NCBI GenBank assembly: GCA_964553105.1 | Contig: CAZKJO010000046.1 | Location: forward strand, 1 to 15,782 | From: Profundicola sp964553105 | Lineage (GTDB): Bacteria; Bacteroidota; Bacteroidia; Flavobacteriales; Weeksellaceae | DNA: 15,782 bases | Direction of reading: 5' to 3' | Shown here: positions 6,256 through 13,592 of the stretch, piece after piece | Position numbering within the stretch: the stretch's first letter is position 1 | Layout of the letters: the number at the start of each line of letters is the position of its first letter | Notes under the pieces: generated by a model | Told to the model about the DNA's origin: nothing | Databases searched by the model: none | The model's input: only the letters and a program-made list of their open reading frames with translations | Translations under genes and position numbers: made by a program

Positions 6256-6927
6256 ATGTCGCATCTACAAATTATCTTCGAAAACAAGGATTATATCGTT
6301 GTCAATAAACAAGCTGGACTGATAAGCGAGAAAAGTCCTTACGAAGATGAAACCGTAGAAAATCAAGTTTTAAATCATCTTTCTACCTCAAGATCCCAAC
6401 CTTACCTCGGTATTATTCATCGACTAGATCGGGTGACCAGCGGTGTATTGATGATGGCAAAAAAGAAAAGCATTTTGGTTAAGTACAATGAGCTTTTTAG
6501 TCAACGAAAAGTTCAGAAAACTTATTTGGCGATTGTTAAAAACAAACCACCACAAGATTCAGGAATTCTAAAGAATTTCTTGGTTAAGAATCAAAAAGAA
6601 AAGCGTGCTGAGATTATTGAAAATTCTACTAAAAACAGCTTAAACTGCTCATTATCTTATCGTTTATTAGACCAAAACCAGAAAGGTTATTTATTAGAAA
6701 TCAAACCTAAAACAGGTCGTTTTCATCAGATACGAGCTCAATTATCGCACATTCTGTCGCCCATTATTGGTGATGAAAAGTATGGGTCAGAGCAAACTTA
6801 TCAACCACTTTCGATTTGTTTACATGCTTGGAAATTAAAAGTTCCAGTTCTAGGAAGTTCAGATTTCGAAACTTTTGTAGCCCCACTACCCGATAATGTC
6901 TTTTGGAAGAATCTTCAAATAGATTAA
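6256..6927 (+). CDS. RluA-family pseudouridine synthase, without S4 domain
   Basis: A 223-aa enzyme that isomerises uridine to pseudouridine in structured RNA. The catalytic motif is IIHRLDRVTSGVLMMAKK with D58 as the nucleophilic aspartate. FENKDYIVVNKQAG (8-21) is the usual first motif, and KPKTGRFHQIRAQLSH with GDEKYG supplies the remaining active-site elements. No N-terminal S4 domain is present and the length is that of compact RluA/TruC-like enzymes, which modify tRNA, 23S rRNA or both. The exact target uridine cannot be read from the sequence. It has its own promoter box at 6232 and lies 29 nt upstream of the hemolysin-III gene, with which it may be cotranscribed. Confidence 0.92.
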   Translation: MSHLQIIFENKDYIVVNKQAGLISEKSPYEDETVENQVLNHLSTSRSQPYLGIIHRLDRVTSGVLMMAKKKSILVKYNELFSQRKVQKTYLAIVKNKPPQDSGILKNFLVKNQKEKRAEIIENSTKNSLNCSLSYRLLDQNQKGYLLEIKPKTGRFHQIRAQLSHILSPIIGDEKYGSEQTYQPLSICLHAWKLKVPVLGSSDFETFVAPLPDNVFWKNLQID

Positions 6928-6956
6928 TTTAGCAAGACACAAAATCATTTGAATAT

Positions 6957-7586
6957 ATGAGTGAATACACGGCTCAAGAAGAAAAATGGAACATCTTAAC
7001 CCACGGCTTTGGTGTGGTTTTGAGCATCATTGCTTTAGTTTTAATGCTGATTAAAAGCTTTCAAGCCAATGAGAGTTTAAGCATAATTAGCTCCTTATTC
7101 TTTGGAATAAGCTTAATCTTACTTTACTCAGCTTCAACCTTATATCACAGCGCCACCAATCCCGTAAGCAGGATTAGACTCAAAATATTTGATCACGCTG
7201 CTATTTTCCTACTCATTGCCGGAACTTATACGCCCTATTGCCTCATCACATTAAAAGGCGACACAGGTTGGTTAATCTTCGGTGTTGTATGGAGTATTGC
7301 CATTTTAGGCGTAATTTTCAAGTTATTCTATACCGGAAAATATGAACGCCTTTCCACGATTATGTATCTAGGAATGGGCTGGGTGATAGTTTTTGCAGCG
7401 AAACCATTAATGGATAATTTACCAAGTCTCGGTTTATATTGGCTCGTTGCAGGAGGTTTATCCTACACGATCGGCGCCATATTATACAGCATTAAGAGCA
7501 TTCCCTATAATCACGCGATATTCCACGTGTTTGTATTAATCGGCAGCTTCTCTCATTTTTATTCTATTTATAATTATGTGCTGTGA
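6957..7586 (+). CDS. Hemolysin III / PAQR family membrane protein
   Basis: A 209-aa protein with about seven membrane helices (roughly 15-33, 43-63, 79-97, 104-121, 132-148, 160-178, 186-206). It belongs to the HlyIII/YqfA/PAQR superfamily. The predicted metal-site residues are in place: H64 in STLYHS, D79/H80 in KIFDHAAIF, and H186 with H190 in NHAIFHVF; H200 (SFSHFYS) is close by. The opening EEKWNILTHGFGV is the typical N-terminal motif. Despite the name, most bacterial members are not shown toxins; YqfA-type proteins are linked to membrane-energy and lipid homeostasis. The gene follows the pseudouridine synthase by 29 nt and ends just before a palindrome and the terminator that separates it from the convergent helicases. 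Confidence 0.9.
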   Translation: MSEYTAQEEKWNILTHGFGVVLSIIALVLMLIKSFQANESLSIISSLFFGISLILLYSASTLYHSATNPVSRIRLKIFDHAAIFLLIAGTYTPYCLITLKGDTGWLIFGVVWSIAILGVIFKLFYTGKYERLSTIMYLGMGWVIVFAAKPLMDNLPSLGLYWLVAGGLSYTIGAILYSIKSIPYNHAIFHVFVLIGSFSHFYSIYNYVL

Positions 7587-7591
7587 TCTAG

Positions 7592-7610
7592 GAGTTTAAA
7601 ATTTAAACTC
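7592..7610 (+). terminator. Possible weak terminator of the hemolysin III gene (perfect palindrome)
   Basis: GAGTTTAAA-A-TTTAAACTC: nine complementary pairs around a single A, starting 6 nt past the TGA and followed by TTAATTAACTT. The lack of a real loop weakens it as an RNA hairpin. It could also be a DNA-binding palindrome. Confidence 0.35.
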
Positions 7611-7648
7611 TTAATTAACTTCATTCTTTAAACTTAATTACATAAAAA

Positions 7649-7675
7649 AACACCAGGATTATTCATTCTGGTGTT
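7649..7675. terminator. Intrinsic terminator between hemolysin III gene and the helicase pair
   Basis: AACACCAG (7649-7656) pairs with CTGGTGTT (7668-7675), extended by a G.U and an A-U pair, with a 7-nt loop. The run of seven A at 7644-7650 gives a U-tract on the minus-strand transcript. It therefore serves the helicase genes at least, and perhaps both directions. Confidence 0.8.
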
Positions 7676-7698
7676 AAATATTTTATTGAGCGAATGGC

Positions 7699-9012
7699 TT
7701 ACAACTCGTAAACTCTTACTTTTCGTTTCTTAAAATAAGTATTGTTTAATTTATTGATAAGCTGATTCGCTTTTTTACGTGGAACGGCCACAAAAGCACA
7801 ATCTTGCTTCAACTCGATTAATCCTAACTCTTTTTTACTCAAGCCACCTTTCTTCATAAAAACTCCGGCTATGTCTCCTTTAGAAATCTTATCCTGACGA
7901 CCACCAGAAATTAATAAAGTCTTAAAGAAAGGTCTAGCTACACCCGCAACTTTCAATTCTTCAATAGGGTCGGCATTGGGAATAAAATCAGGTAATTTTC
8001 TTCCGATATGTTTTAAAATATAAGCCGTTCCCTTCTCAGAAACACGTGCTGTACGTCCATTTCTGTGCGTAAACTCTTCATAAGAATAAGGCAACTCATA
8101 GTGAATAATAAAATCCAACTCAGGAATATCTAAACCACGTGCTGCCAAGTCGGTAGCTACCAATAACTGACTACTTCCATTTCTGAATTTAATCAAAGAA
8201 CGCTCACGGTCTTTTTGCTCCATTCCACCATAAAAACAAACATGCTCGATTTTATTAGCTTCTAAAAATTCGCTTACCGAATCCACGCTTGCTTTTAAGT
8301 TACAGAACAAAATCCCATTCTGATTTCCAACATGAGTCAATAAATCTAACACTTTTTCCAACTTTTCTGATGGTTCAGTTTCCACCGCCACCAATTGTAA
8401 GTTTTCATTTAATTTATCCTTCAAATAATTTAAAATCGTTGGTCTGCTAAAGTTAACAAAGGCTGGAACCTCAACACTTTCTGTCGCCGATGTAAGAATT
8501 TTCTTCCTTAAATTTGGTAAATGCGTAAAAATTCTGCTCAATTCATCCTCGAAACCAACTTCCAAGATTTTATCGTACTCATCTAAAACCAAAAAGTTAA
8601 TCGCCGATGTATCGATACGATTATCGGTAAAGTGATCCAAAATACGTCCTGGCGTACCAATCAAAACCGTAGGCTCATGTTTTAATTCAATTTTATCCTT
8701 AGACTTGGCGCGACCACCATATACGGCGTTCACCTTAAGCCCAGAACCCATTTGTCTAAAAACTTGTTCGATCTGAATCGCTAACTCACGCGACGGCACT
8801 ACAATCAAAGCCTGAATTCCTTCTTTTTCTTCCTCGATTGCGTTTAACAAAGGAAGTAAGAAAGCTAAAGTTTTACCTGTTCCGGTGGGAGACAGAACGA
8901 TGGTATTTTCTGTTTTTTCAATGACTGCAATGGCGTTTTCTTGCATGCTGTTTAACGCCTCAATATTTAATTTTTCTAGTATTTCTTGTTGCGTTTTAAC
9001 GAAATTGGCCAT
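7699..9012 (-). CDS. DEAD-box RNA helicase with DbpA-like RNA-binding domain and variant motifs
   Basis: A 437-aa ATP-dependent RNA helicase. Two RecA domains are visible: motif I SPTGTGKT (41-48), PSRELA (73-78), GG (99-100), TPGR (120-123), motif II, and in the second lobe ILFCN (234-238), VATDLAARGLDI (285-296) and motif VI. Several motifs are unusual: motif II is DEYD (144-147) not DEAD, motif III is TSATES, and motif VI is HRNGRTAR. The last 75 residues (from about TLLISGGRQDK 365) match the DbpA RNA-binding domain. In E. coli that domain targets hairpin 92 of 23S rRNA, so a role in large-subunit assembly is likely. The ATG at 9012 lies inside the end of the upstream helicase gene (17-nt overlap), implying coupled translation. 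Confidence 0.9.
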   Translation of the reverse strand: MANFVKTQQEILEKLNIEALNSMQENAIAVIEKTENTIVLSPTGTGKTLAFLLPLLNAIEEEKEGIQALIVVPSRELAIQIEQVFRQMGSGLKVNAVYGGRAKSKDKIELKHEPTVLIGTPGRILDHFTDNRIDTSAINFLVLDEYDKILEVGFEDELSRIFTHLPNLRKKILTSATESVEVPAFVNFSRPTILNYLKDKLNENLQLVAVETEPSEKLEKVLDLLTHVGNQNGILFCNLKASVDSVSEFLEANKIEHVCFYGGMEQKDRERSLIKFRNGSSQLLVATDLAARGLDIPELDFIIHYELPYSYEEFTHRNGRTARVSEKGTAYILKHIGRKLPDFIPNADPIEELKVAGVARPFFKTLLISGGRQDKISKGDIAGVFMKKGGLSKKELGLIELKQDCAFVAVPRKKANQLINKLNNTYFKKRKVRVYEL

Positions 9013-10357
9013 TTGGTTTTCTTTTTTTCTTTGTATTAATTTTTTCAGGTTTCTCTTTTTCTTTTACATTCTGCGCCCAATAATTCGTCAGGACTTTGTC
9101 CATTAACTCTTCCTTAGTTAGATGATGGAAAATCGTTTTCACTTCTTCCCTTACATCCTCTGGAATCTGACGATTGGGTTTAGTTTTGAACAATTTCCTT
9201 GCCCAAACTATTGCATTATTCTTTTCTATTTCTTGCACATCTGCCTTGGCAACTTTCTTAAATTTAATCTCAAGAACTTGCTCAAAGTCTTTTATCTGCT
9301 CCACTTCTTCTTTCTGTAGAATCGTCATCGAAAGACCTTTCTCTCCTGCTCTACCCGTTCTACCACTACGGTGAGTATAAGCATCATACGTATCTGGTAA
9401 ATGATAATTTACCACATAAGCCAATTCTTTGACATCGATTCCTCTCGCAACTAAATCTGTAGCAACCAAAATATCAATATATCCATTTCTGAATTGCTCC
9501 ATGATTCTATCACGAATTCCCTGCGTTAAACTACCATGTAGCGCCCCCGAAGAAATCTTGCGAATCGCTAAATTCTTAGCTAATTTATTTACTGCAGCTT
9601 TGGTCTTACAAAATATAATTCCACGACCGCCTTTTTGTGAATTTAAGAAATATAATAAAACATCTAATTTCTCAATCGGATCCACCACCATATACTGATG
9701 CTCGATATCGTTGTGGCCAAGATTCTCCATCTCTGAAGCTACAGAAATCACATCCTTAGACATATAATTATGTACAATATTCTTCAATCCGCCTGGCATG
9801 GTAGCACTGAATAATAAAGTACGACGTTTTTTAGGTAAGACTTTTAAAATCGGCATTAAATCCTCTTTCAAAGCTTGAAACATCTCATCGGCTTCGTCTA
9901 ACACAAGGTTTTTCAAGCCCGAAACATCTAATGCTTGTTTTTCGATTAAATCTAAAACTCTACCTGGCGTTGCCACCACAATATGACTACGAGTTTTTAA
10001 AGATTCAATTTGTGATTTAAGTGAACTTCCTCCAGAAAGCAACACCAACTGAACTTCTGGCGAGTGCTTAGCAAATGAAGTTAAATTCGCGAAAATCTGT
10101 TGCGCCAACTCACGGGTTGGAGCTAAAACCAATGTTTGAACTTGGTCGTCCTCAACATCTACTTGTTGTAATAAAGGCAAGCCAAAAGCGGCTGTCTTAC
10201 CCGTTCCAGTTTTAGCGAGGGCTACTAAATCTTCGTTTTGATTTAAAATCAAAGGGATAATCTGTTGCTGAATATCTGTGGCTACAGAGAAGTTGAGATC
10301 TTGTAAAGCTTGCTGAATCTGTGGATTAAATCCGATATCGGATAAGGTTTGCGACAT
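8996..10357 (-). CDS. DEAD-box RNA helicase (CsdA/DeaD-like core)
   Basis: A 453-aa helicase with fully canonical motifs: AKTGTGKT (48-55), APTRELAQQ (79-87), SGG (108-110), TPGR (130-133), DEAD (154-157), SAT (184-186), IIFCKTK (247-253), VATDLVARGID (298-308) and HRSGRTGRAG (329-338). A helical segment follows (about 345-430). The tail KEKEKPEKINTKKKRKPNGQ is strongly basic and probably helps hold RNA. Such enzymes unwind short RNA duplexes in ribosome assembly, mRNA decay or cold adaptation. The C-terminus is shorter than in E. coli DeaD, so I leave the symbol blank. Its stop lies 17 nt inside the next helicase gene, so the pair is one transcription unit. A perfect -7 box sits 14 nt before the ATG. 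Confidence 0.9.
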   Translation of the reverse strand: MSQTLSDIGFNPQIQQALQDLNFSVATDIQQQIIPLILNQNEDLVALAKTGTGKTAAFGLPLLQQVDVEDDQVQTLVLAPTRELAQQIFANLTSFAKHSPEVQLVLLSGGSSLKSQIESLKTRSHIVVATPGRVLDLIEKQALDVSGLKNLVLDEADEMFQALKEDLMPILKVLPKKRRTLLFSATMPGGLKNIVHNYMSKDVISVASEMENLGHNDIEHQYMVVDPIEKLDVLLYFLNSQKGGRGIIFCKTKAAVNKLAKNLAIRKISSGALHGSLTQGIRDRIMEQFRNGYIDILVATDLVARGIDVKELAYVVNYHLPDTYDAYTHRSGRTGRAGEKGLSMTILQKEEVEQIKDFEQVLEIKFKKVAKADVQEIEKNNAIVWARKLFKTKPNRQIPEDVREEVKTIFHHLTKEELMDKVLTNYWAQNVKEKEKPEKINTKKKRKPNGQFR

Positions 10358-10370
10358 AAAATATTTTCTG

Positions 10371-10378
10371 CAAAGATA
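10371..10378 (-). promoter_or_regulatory. Promoter -7 box (TATCTTTG) of the helicase pair
   Basis: A perfect TAnnTTTG on the minus strand, 13 nt upstream of the ATG at 10357. Transcription would begin only a few nucleotides before the start codon, giving a nearly leaderless mRNA. No clear -33 TTG is visible. Confidence 0.5.
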
Positions 10379-10503
10379 GAAACTGTTTTGTGGTTTGGAC
10401 TCATATCTGCTTACGATTCATTAAATTAGTTGAATTTAAGTGTTTTAATTTCAATTTTTAAGCAGTTAAAATTTGATTTTACTAAGGTTAATTCCTTTTT
10501 AAA

Positions 10504-10511
10504 TACCTTTG
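10504..10511 (+). promoter_or_regulatory. Promoter -7 box (TACCTTTG) of the S4/YwbE operon
   Basis: A perfect TAnnTTTG box 34 nt before the ATG at 10546. No good -33 element is seen at the expected distance. The divergent helicase promoter at 10371 is about 130 nt away. Confidence 0.55.
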
Positions 10512-10545
10512 CAACTTCATACGAAGCAAAAAATTCAACCCACCC

Positions 10546-10767
10546 ATGGCGAAACATACATTCAAGCTTAGCGAAAACAACGAATTCATCACTTTAGATA
10601 AACTATTGAAAATCATAAGATTAGTTGGATCTGGTGGAGAAGCTCATCTCGTAATTTCAGAAGGTATGGTTAACGTTAACGGCGAAGTAGAATTACAGAA
10701 AAGAAAGAAAATGCGCGCCGGTGACATCGCTGAGTTCAATGGTGAAACAATTGAAGTTGAAGCATGA
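10546..10767 (+). CDS. Small stand-alone S4-domain RNA-binding protein (YbcJ/RlbA-like)
   Basis: A 73-aa protein consisting almost only of an S4 fold. EFITLDKLLKIIRLVGSGGEAHLVI (13-37) is the helical part, and EGMVNVNGEVELQKRKKMRAGDIAEF gives the beta hairpin with the basic RKKMRAGD patch that faces RNA in S4 domains. It resembles the YbcJ/YaaA type of short S4 proteins, proposed to bind rRNA or act in translation quality control. The target is unknown. Its stop codon overlaps the start of the YwbE gene in an ATGA (10764-10767), so the two are translationally coupled. Confidence 0.88.
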   Translation: MAKHTFKLSENNEFITLDKLLKIIRLVGSGGEAHLVISEGMVNVNGEVELQKRKKMRAGDIAEFNGETIEVEA

Positions 10768-10955
10768 GCGGCACTTTAAGATCAAATATTTCTATCGGTA
10801 TTAAAGTAGCCATTGTTCTGAAACAAGATCAACGTAGTGGCAAGCTCACCGAAGGTGTGGTGAAAGATATTTTAACCAACTCTCCTAAACATCCACATGG
10901 TATTAAGGTTCGATTAGAGGACGGACAAGTCGGCCGTGTAAAAAAGCTACTTTGA
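10764..10955 (+). CDS. YwbE family protein
   Basis: A 63-aa protein matching the YwbE family (DUF2196). SNISIGIKVAIVLKQDQRSG is the family opening, followed by LTEGVVKDILTNSPKHPHGIKV and LEDGQVGRVKKL. Members are small beta-rich cytoplasmic proteins without a proven function. The H-P-H-G-I-K-V and G-x-V-G-R-V motifs are the most conserved parts. The 4-nt overlap with the S4 gene suggests a stable pair and points to an RNA- or ribosome-related task, but that is inference from neighbourhood. Confidence 0.88.
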   Translation: MSGTLRSNISIGIKVAIVLKQDQRSGKLTEGVVKDILTNSPKHPHGIKVRLEDGQVGRVKKLL

Positions 10956-11101
10956 TTCAGGGTTTTTAAGACTTAATAAAAATTAATTCCAACCGAAAAA
11001 TTTAACTAAAAATATAGTTTTATATTTTTTCAAATAGTCGAAATTGCGCTCACTTTTTTGAGTGAAATTACTCATTGAGATTTAAACTTAAATCATTAAT
11101 T

Positions 11102-11719
11102 ATGAGTGAGCATGACCAACACGAGCTTAATCAATTTGAAGCATTAATTCAAGGTCTTTTAGACCAAAAATATGCTTATGTAGACGACTTTTTACCTGCA
11201 GAAATTATTCAAGGTTTAGTCGATAACTTATCCAATTTGTGTACATCTGATGCAATGAAATGGGCAGGCATCGGAAACAAGATGGTTTTGAAATATGATA
11301 AACTGGTTAGAAACGACCGTGTTCATTGGATTGAAGATGATACCACCGATCCATTTGAAAAGGCTTACATGGATAAAATCAATCGTTTTATTCAGTATTT
11401 AAATTCAACCTGTTACACTTCTATCAAGACCTACGAGAGTCATTATGCCAATTATGAGGTGGGAAGTTTTTATAAAAAGCATATCGATCAATTTAAAACA
11501 GAAAAAGGTCGAAAATTCTCTATCATCCTCTACCTCAACCAAGATTGGAGGGAAGAAGATGGCGGAAAAATCGGACTTTATCCTAAAGGAGCAGATCCGG
11601 TTTATATCTTACCAACAGCGGGCAGGATTGTTTTCTTTAGAAGTGACGAATTAGAGCACGAGGTTTTTCCTTCTCATACAAGAGAAAGAAATAGCATCGC
11701 GGGTTGGATGAAAAACTAA
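11102..11719 (+). CDS. Fe(II)/2-oxoglutarate oxygenase, PHD2-like prolyl hydroxylase
   Basis: A 205-aa double-stranded beta-helix oxygenase. Counted from the ATG at 11102, the iron ligands are H127 and D129 in YKKHIDQF and H186 in DELEHEVFPS, and the 2-oxoglutarate-binding arginine is R196 in RERNSIAGW. Upstream NDRVHWIEDD and YESHYANYEVGSFY, then IILYLNQDW and EEDGGKIGLY, follow the order seen in bacterial prolyl hydroxylases related to animal PHD2/EGLN. The studied Pseudomonas enzyme of that group hydroxylates a proline of elongation factor Tu, so a translation-factor substrate is plausible but not shown. An in-frame ATG at 11075 would add nine residues (MRFKLKSLI); I prefer 11102 because the extension has no family counterpart that I know. 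It converges with the ABC1 kinase gene, 1 nt apart. Confidence 0.88.
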   Translation: MSEHDQHELNQFEALIQGLLDQKYAYVDDFLPAEIIQGLVDNLSNLCTSDAMKWAGIGNKMVLKYDKLVRNDRVHWIEDDTTDPFEKAYMDKINRFIQYLNSTCYTSIKTYESHYANYEVGSFYKKHIDQFKTEKGRKFSIILYLNQDWREEDGGKIGLYPKGADPVYILPTAGRIVFFRSDELEHEVFPSHTRERNSIAGWMKN

Positions 11720-11720
11720 A

Positions 11721-13385
11721 CTATTTATTTTTTCTAAACTCGTCTTTAAAGAGAATTTGATAAACTAAATAAAAGCCTATCAGGGCCGCTATCACAAACA
11801 GGATAAACGCGAACGCCGGATATCCTCCGATATTCCATGAACTCGGAACACGAACCAACATAGCGGCACCAATGATTAAAGCAGCGACAATTAATCCTGC
11901 CGTAATTCGATTGGCAACCTTTTGAAACGCATCTGTAAAACGCTCTTCATCAATAGCGTCTACTTCTATTCTTAGCTTGTTTTCAGCTAAATTCTCCGTA
12001 AACTTATTGACTCTAAAGGGTAAATTCTCGGTGAGCTCTTTCATTTCCAAGAAAAGCTCCATCATATTTCCAGGCTTCAAATCATCATGCATGCGTTGCT
12101 GCATCAACTCCTGAACATAATTTTTCACTGTATTGTGCATATCATATTCAGGCGACAAGAAAGCCACAATTTGATCCATGTTGAGCAATATCTTTCCTAA
12201 AATATTTAATTCCACAGGAATATGAATTCCTTGTTTAGCAGCTAATTGATTGATCTCAATCAGAATTCTTCCAGTTTTTAAATCTTTAGCTTTTTGATTT
12301 TCACTTTCTTGAATTTTTCGTTCAATGCTTTTTCTGAAAAGCGCTTCATCAACCTTGTTTTTGTCGTACTCACTAATGCTCAACAAGACCTCGTTTACTC
12401 GCTGGCTATCATAATTACTCAAAGCAATCATCAACTTCAAGATATTCTCTTGCATCTTATTGCTGAACTTGGCTACCATTCCCAAGTCCATTAAAGCCAC
12501 CTTATTTTCAGGGGTTAAATAAACATTCCCCGGATGCGGATCAGCGTGAGCAAAACCATCAATAATGATTTGTTTTAAATATCCTTTCACCAAATCATCC
12601 ACCAAAGGGTCTAGATCCATTTCTATTCTCTTTAAAGGAGAAACTTGGGTAATTTTATTTCCTTGAACAAATTCCATGGTCAATACCCGCGAAGAACAAT
12701 AATCTGTAATAGGCGATGGAATAAATAAATGCTTAAATTCTTTTAAATTCTCTTTTAAAACACTCAGGTTTTGAGCTTCTAGTGAATAATCTAATTCTTT
12801 TAATAAAACATATCTTAATTCCTCAATTACACTATGAACCGCATAATCACGCGCTGTTTCACTATAAGTTTCAGCTTTTTGAGATAAATCCATCAAAGTA
12901 TCTAAATCTTCAATGAAACGTTTTCTGATATTAGGACGTTGAATCTTAACCGCAACCACTTTCCCCGAATGCATCACCGCCTTATGCACCTGACCAATAG
13001 AAGCACTCGCAATAGGTTTTTCATCAAAGGAAGCAAAGGCTTTAGAAATCCTTAAACCAATTTCTTCTTTAAAAATCTCTTCCACCACCTCATACTCCAC
13101 CTCATCTACATCATCTTGCAAAGTAGCAAGCGCTTTCATAAAATGTGGTGGTAATAAATCTGGACGTGTAGACAATAACTGACCTAACTTAACATAAGTA
13201 GGCCCCATTGCTTTTAAATCCTCTACCAATTCCTCTGGGCTATCCTCATAATCTTCTATACTCTTTTCTTCATCAGAAATAACCGCGTCCTCGTCTGGCA
13301 TAGCAAAAACATCGCTATTCCAGTATTTAGCCATAAACTTAAAAAAGCGAATATATTTTTCGTACTGTTCAGGGATAAGATTCAT
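11721..13385 (-). CDS. ABC1/AarF/UbiB-family atypical kinase
   Basis: A 554-aa membrane-anchored protein of the UbiB-like kinase family. The diagnostic elements are all present: the KxGQ motif (K66-L-G-Q69 in YVKLGQLLSTRPDLLP), the Ala-rich loop IASASIGQVH (126-135), the VAVK lysine (K147), E203 of LEAQN, HADPHPGN (280-287) and the metal-binding D300-L-G. Two closely spaced membrane helices end the protein (about 495-512 and 523-546). UbiB proteins show ATPase rather than classic kinase activity and support extraction or synthesis of isoprenoid quinone. Flavobacteria use menaquinone, so ubiquinone synthesis itself is unlikely and the role here is open. An acidic stretch (about 30-56) precedes the KxGQ region. 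Confidence 0.92.
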   Translation of the reverse strand: MNLIPEQYEKYIRFFKFMAKYWNSDVFAMPDEDAVISDEEKSIEDYEDSPEELVEDLKAMGPTYVKLGQLLSTRPDLLPPHFMKALATLQDDVDEVEYEVVEEIFKEEIGLRISKAFASFDEKPIASASIGQVHKAVMHSGKVVAVKIQRPNIRKRFIEDLDTLMDLSQKAETYSETARDYAVHSVIEELRYVLLKELDYSLEAQNLSVLKENLKEFKHLFIPSPITDYCSSRVLTMEFVQGNKITQVSPLKRIEMDLDPLVDDLVKGYLKQIIIDGFAHADPHPGNVYLTPENKVALMDLGMVAKFSNKMQENILKLMIALSNYDSQRVNEVLLSISEYDKNKVDEALFRKSIERKIQESENQKAKDLKTGRILIEINQLAAKQGIHIPVELNILGKILLNMDQIVAFLSPEYDMHNTVKNYVQELMQQRMHDDLKPGNMMELFLEMKELTENLPFRVNKFTENLAENKLRIEVDAIDEERFTDAFQKVANRITAGLIVAALIIGAAMLVRVPSSWNIGGYPAFAFILFVIAALIGFYLVYQILFKDEFRKNK

Positions 13386-13524
13386 AATCGTAAATTTTGG
13401 GAGTTCACTGCAAAAAGCGGACTATTCTTAAATTTAAATTAAAAAACCTCTTAATACAAACTTAAAAAATCAATACAGACACATTTGTTTTGCATTTTTT
13501 AATGCTAAATGCGCTTAAGTGTAG

Positions 13525-13532
13525 TACCTTTG
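13525..13532 (+). promoter_or_regulatory. Promoter -7 box (TACCTTTG) of rhlE
   Basis: A perfect TAnnTTTG box 60 nt before the ATG at 13593. Transcription from it would give a leader of about 54 nt that contains the hairpin at 13551-13577. A clear TTG at the -33 position is lacking. Confidence 0.55.
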
Positions 13533-13550
13533 CGTTATTATTACACAAAG

Positions 13551-13577
13551 TCCCACTAAGATTCTTTTAGCTTGGGA
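13551..13577 (+). promoter_or_regulatory. Hairpin in the rhlE 5' leader
   Basis: TCCCA (13551-13555) pairs with TGGGA (13573-13577), and CTAA (13556-13559) with TTAG (13567-13570). There is a 2-nt bulge and a 7-nt loop. It lies between the -7 box and the start codon, where it could influence translation or be remodelled by the helicase itself. There is no T-run, so it is not a terminator. Confidence 0.4.
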
Positions 13578-13592
13578 AACAAATTTTAACCC

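Noticed and set aside
6957..7586. Hemolysin III as a virulence toxin
   Set aside because: The name is historical. The PAQR-like metal site and seven helices indicate a membrane homeostasis protein, with no toxin operon nearby.
8885..9698. Plus-strand open frames opposite the helicase pair
   Set aside because: They are antisense shadows of the conserved helicase motifs without start context or protein-like composition.
11054..11070. Hairpin CACT/AGTG upstream of the oxygenase as terminator of the S4/YwbE operon
   Set aside because: The stem has only about five pairs, the T-run is in the loop rather than after the stem, and it lies 100 nt past the YwbE stop.
11075..11101. Longer start of the 2-oxoglutarate oxygenase at ATG 11075
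   Set aside because: It adds only MRFKLKSLI with no evident family counterpart. It remains possible, and RNA start mapping would decide.
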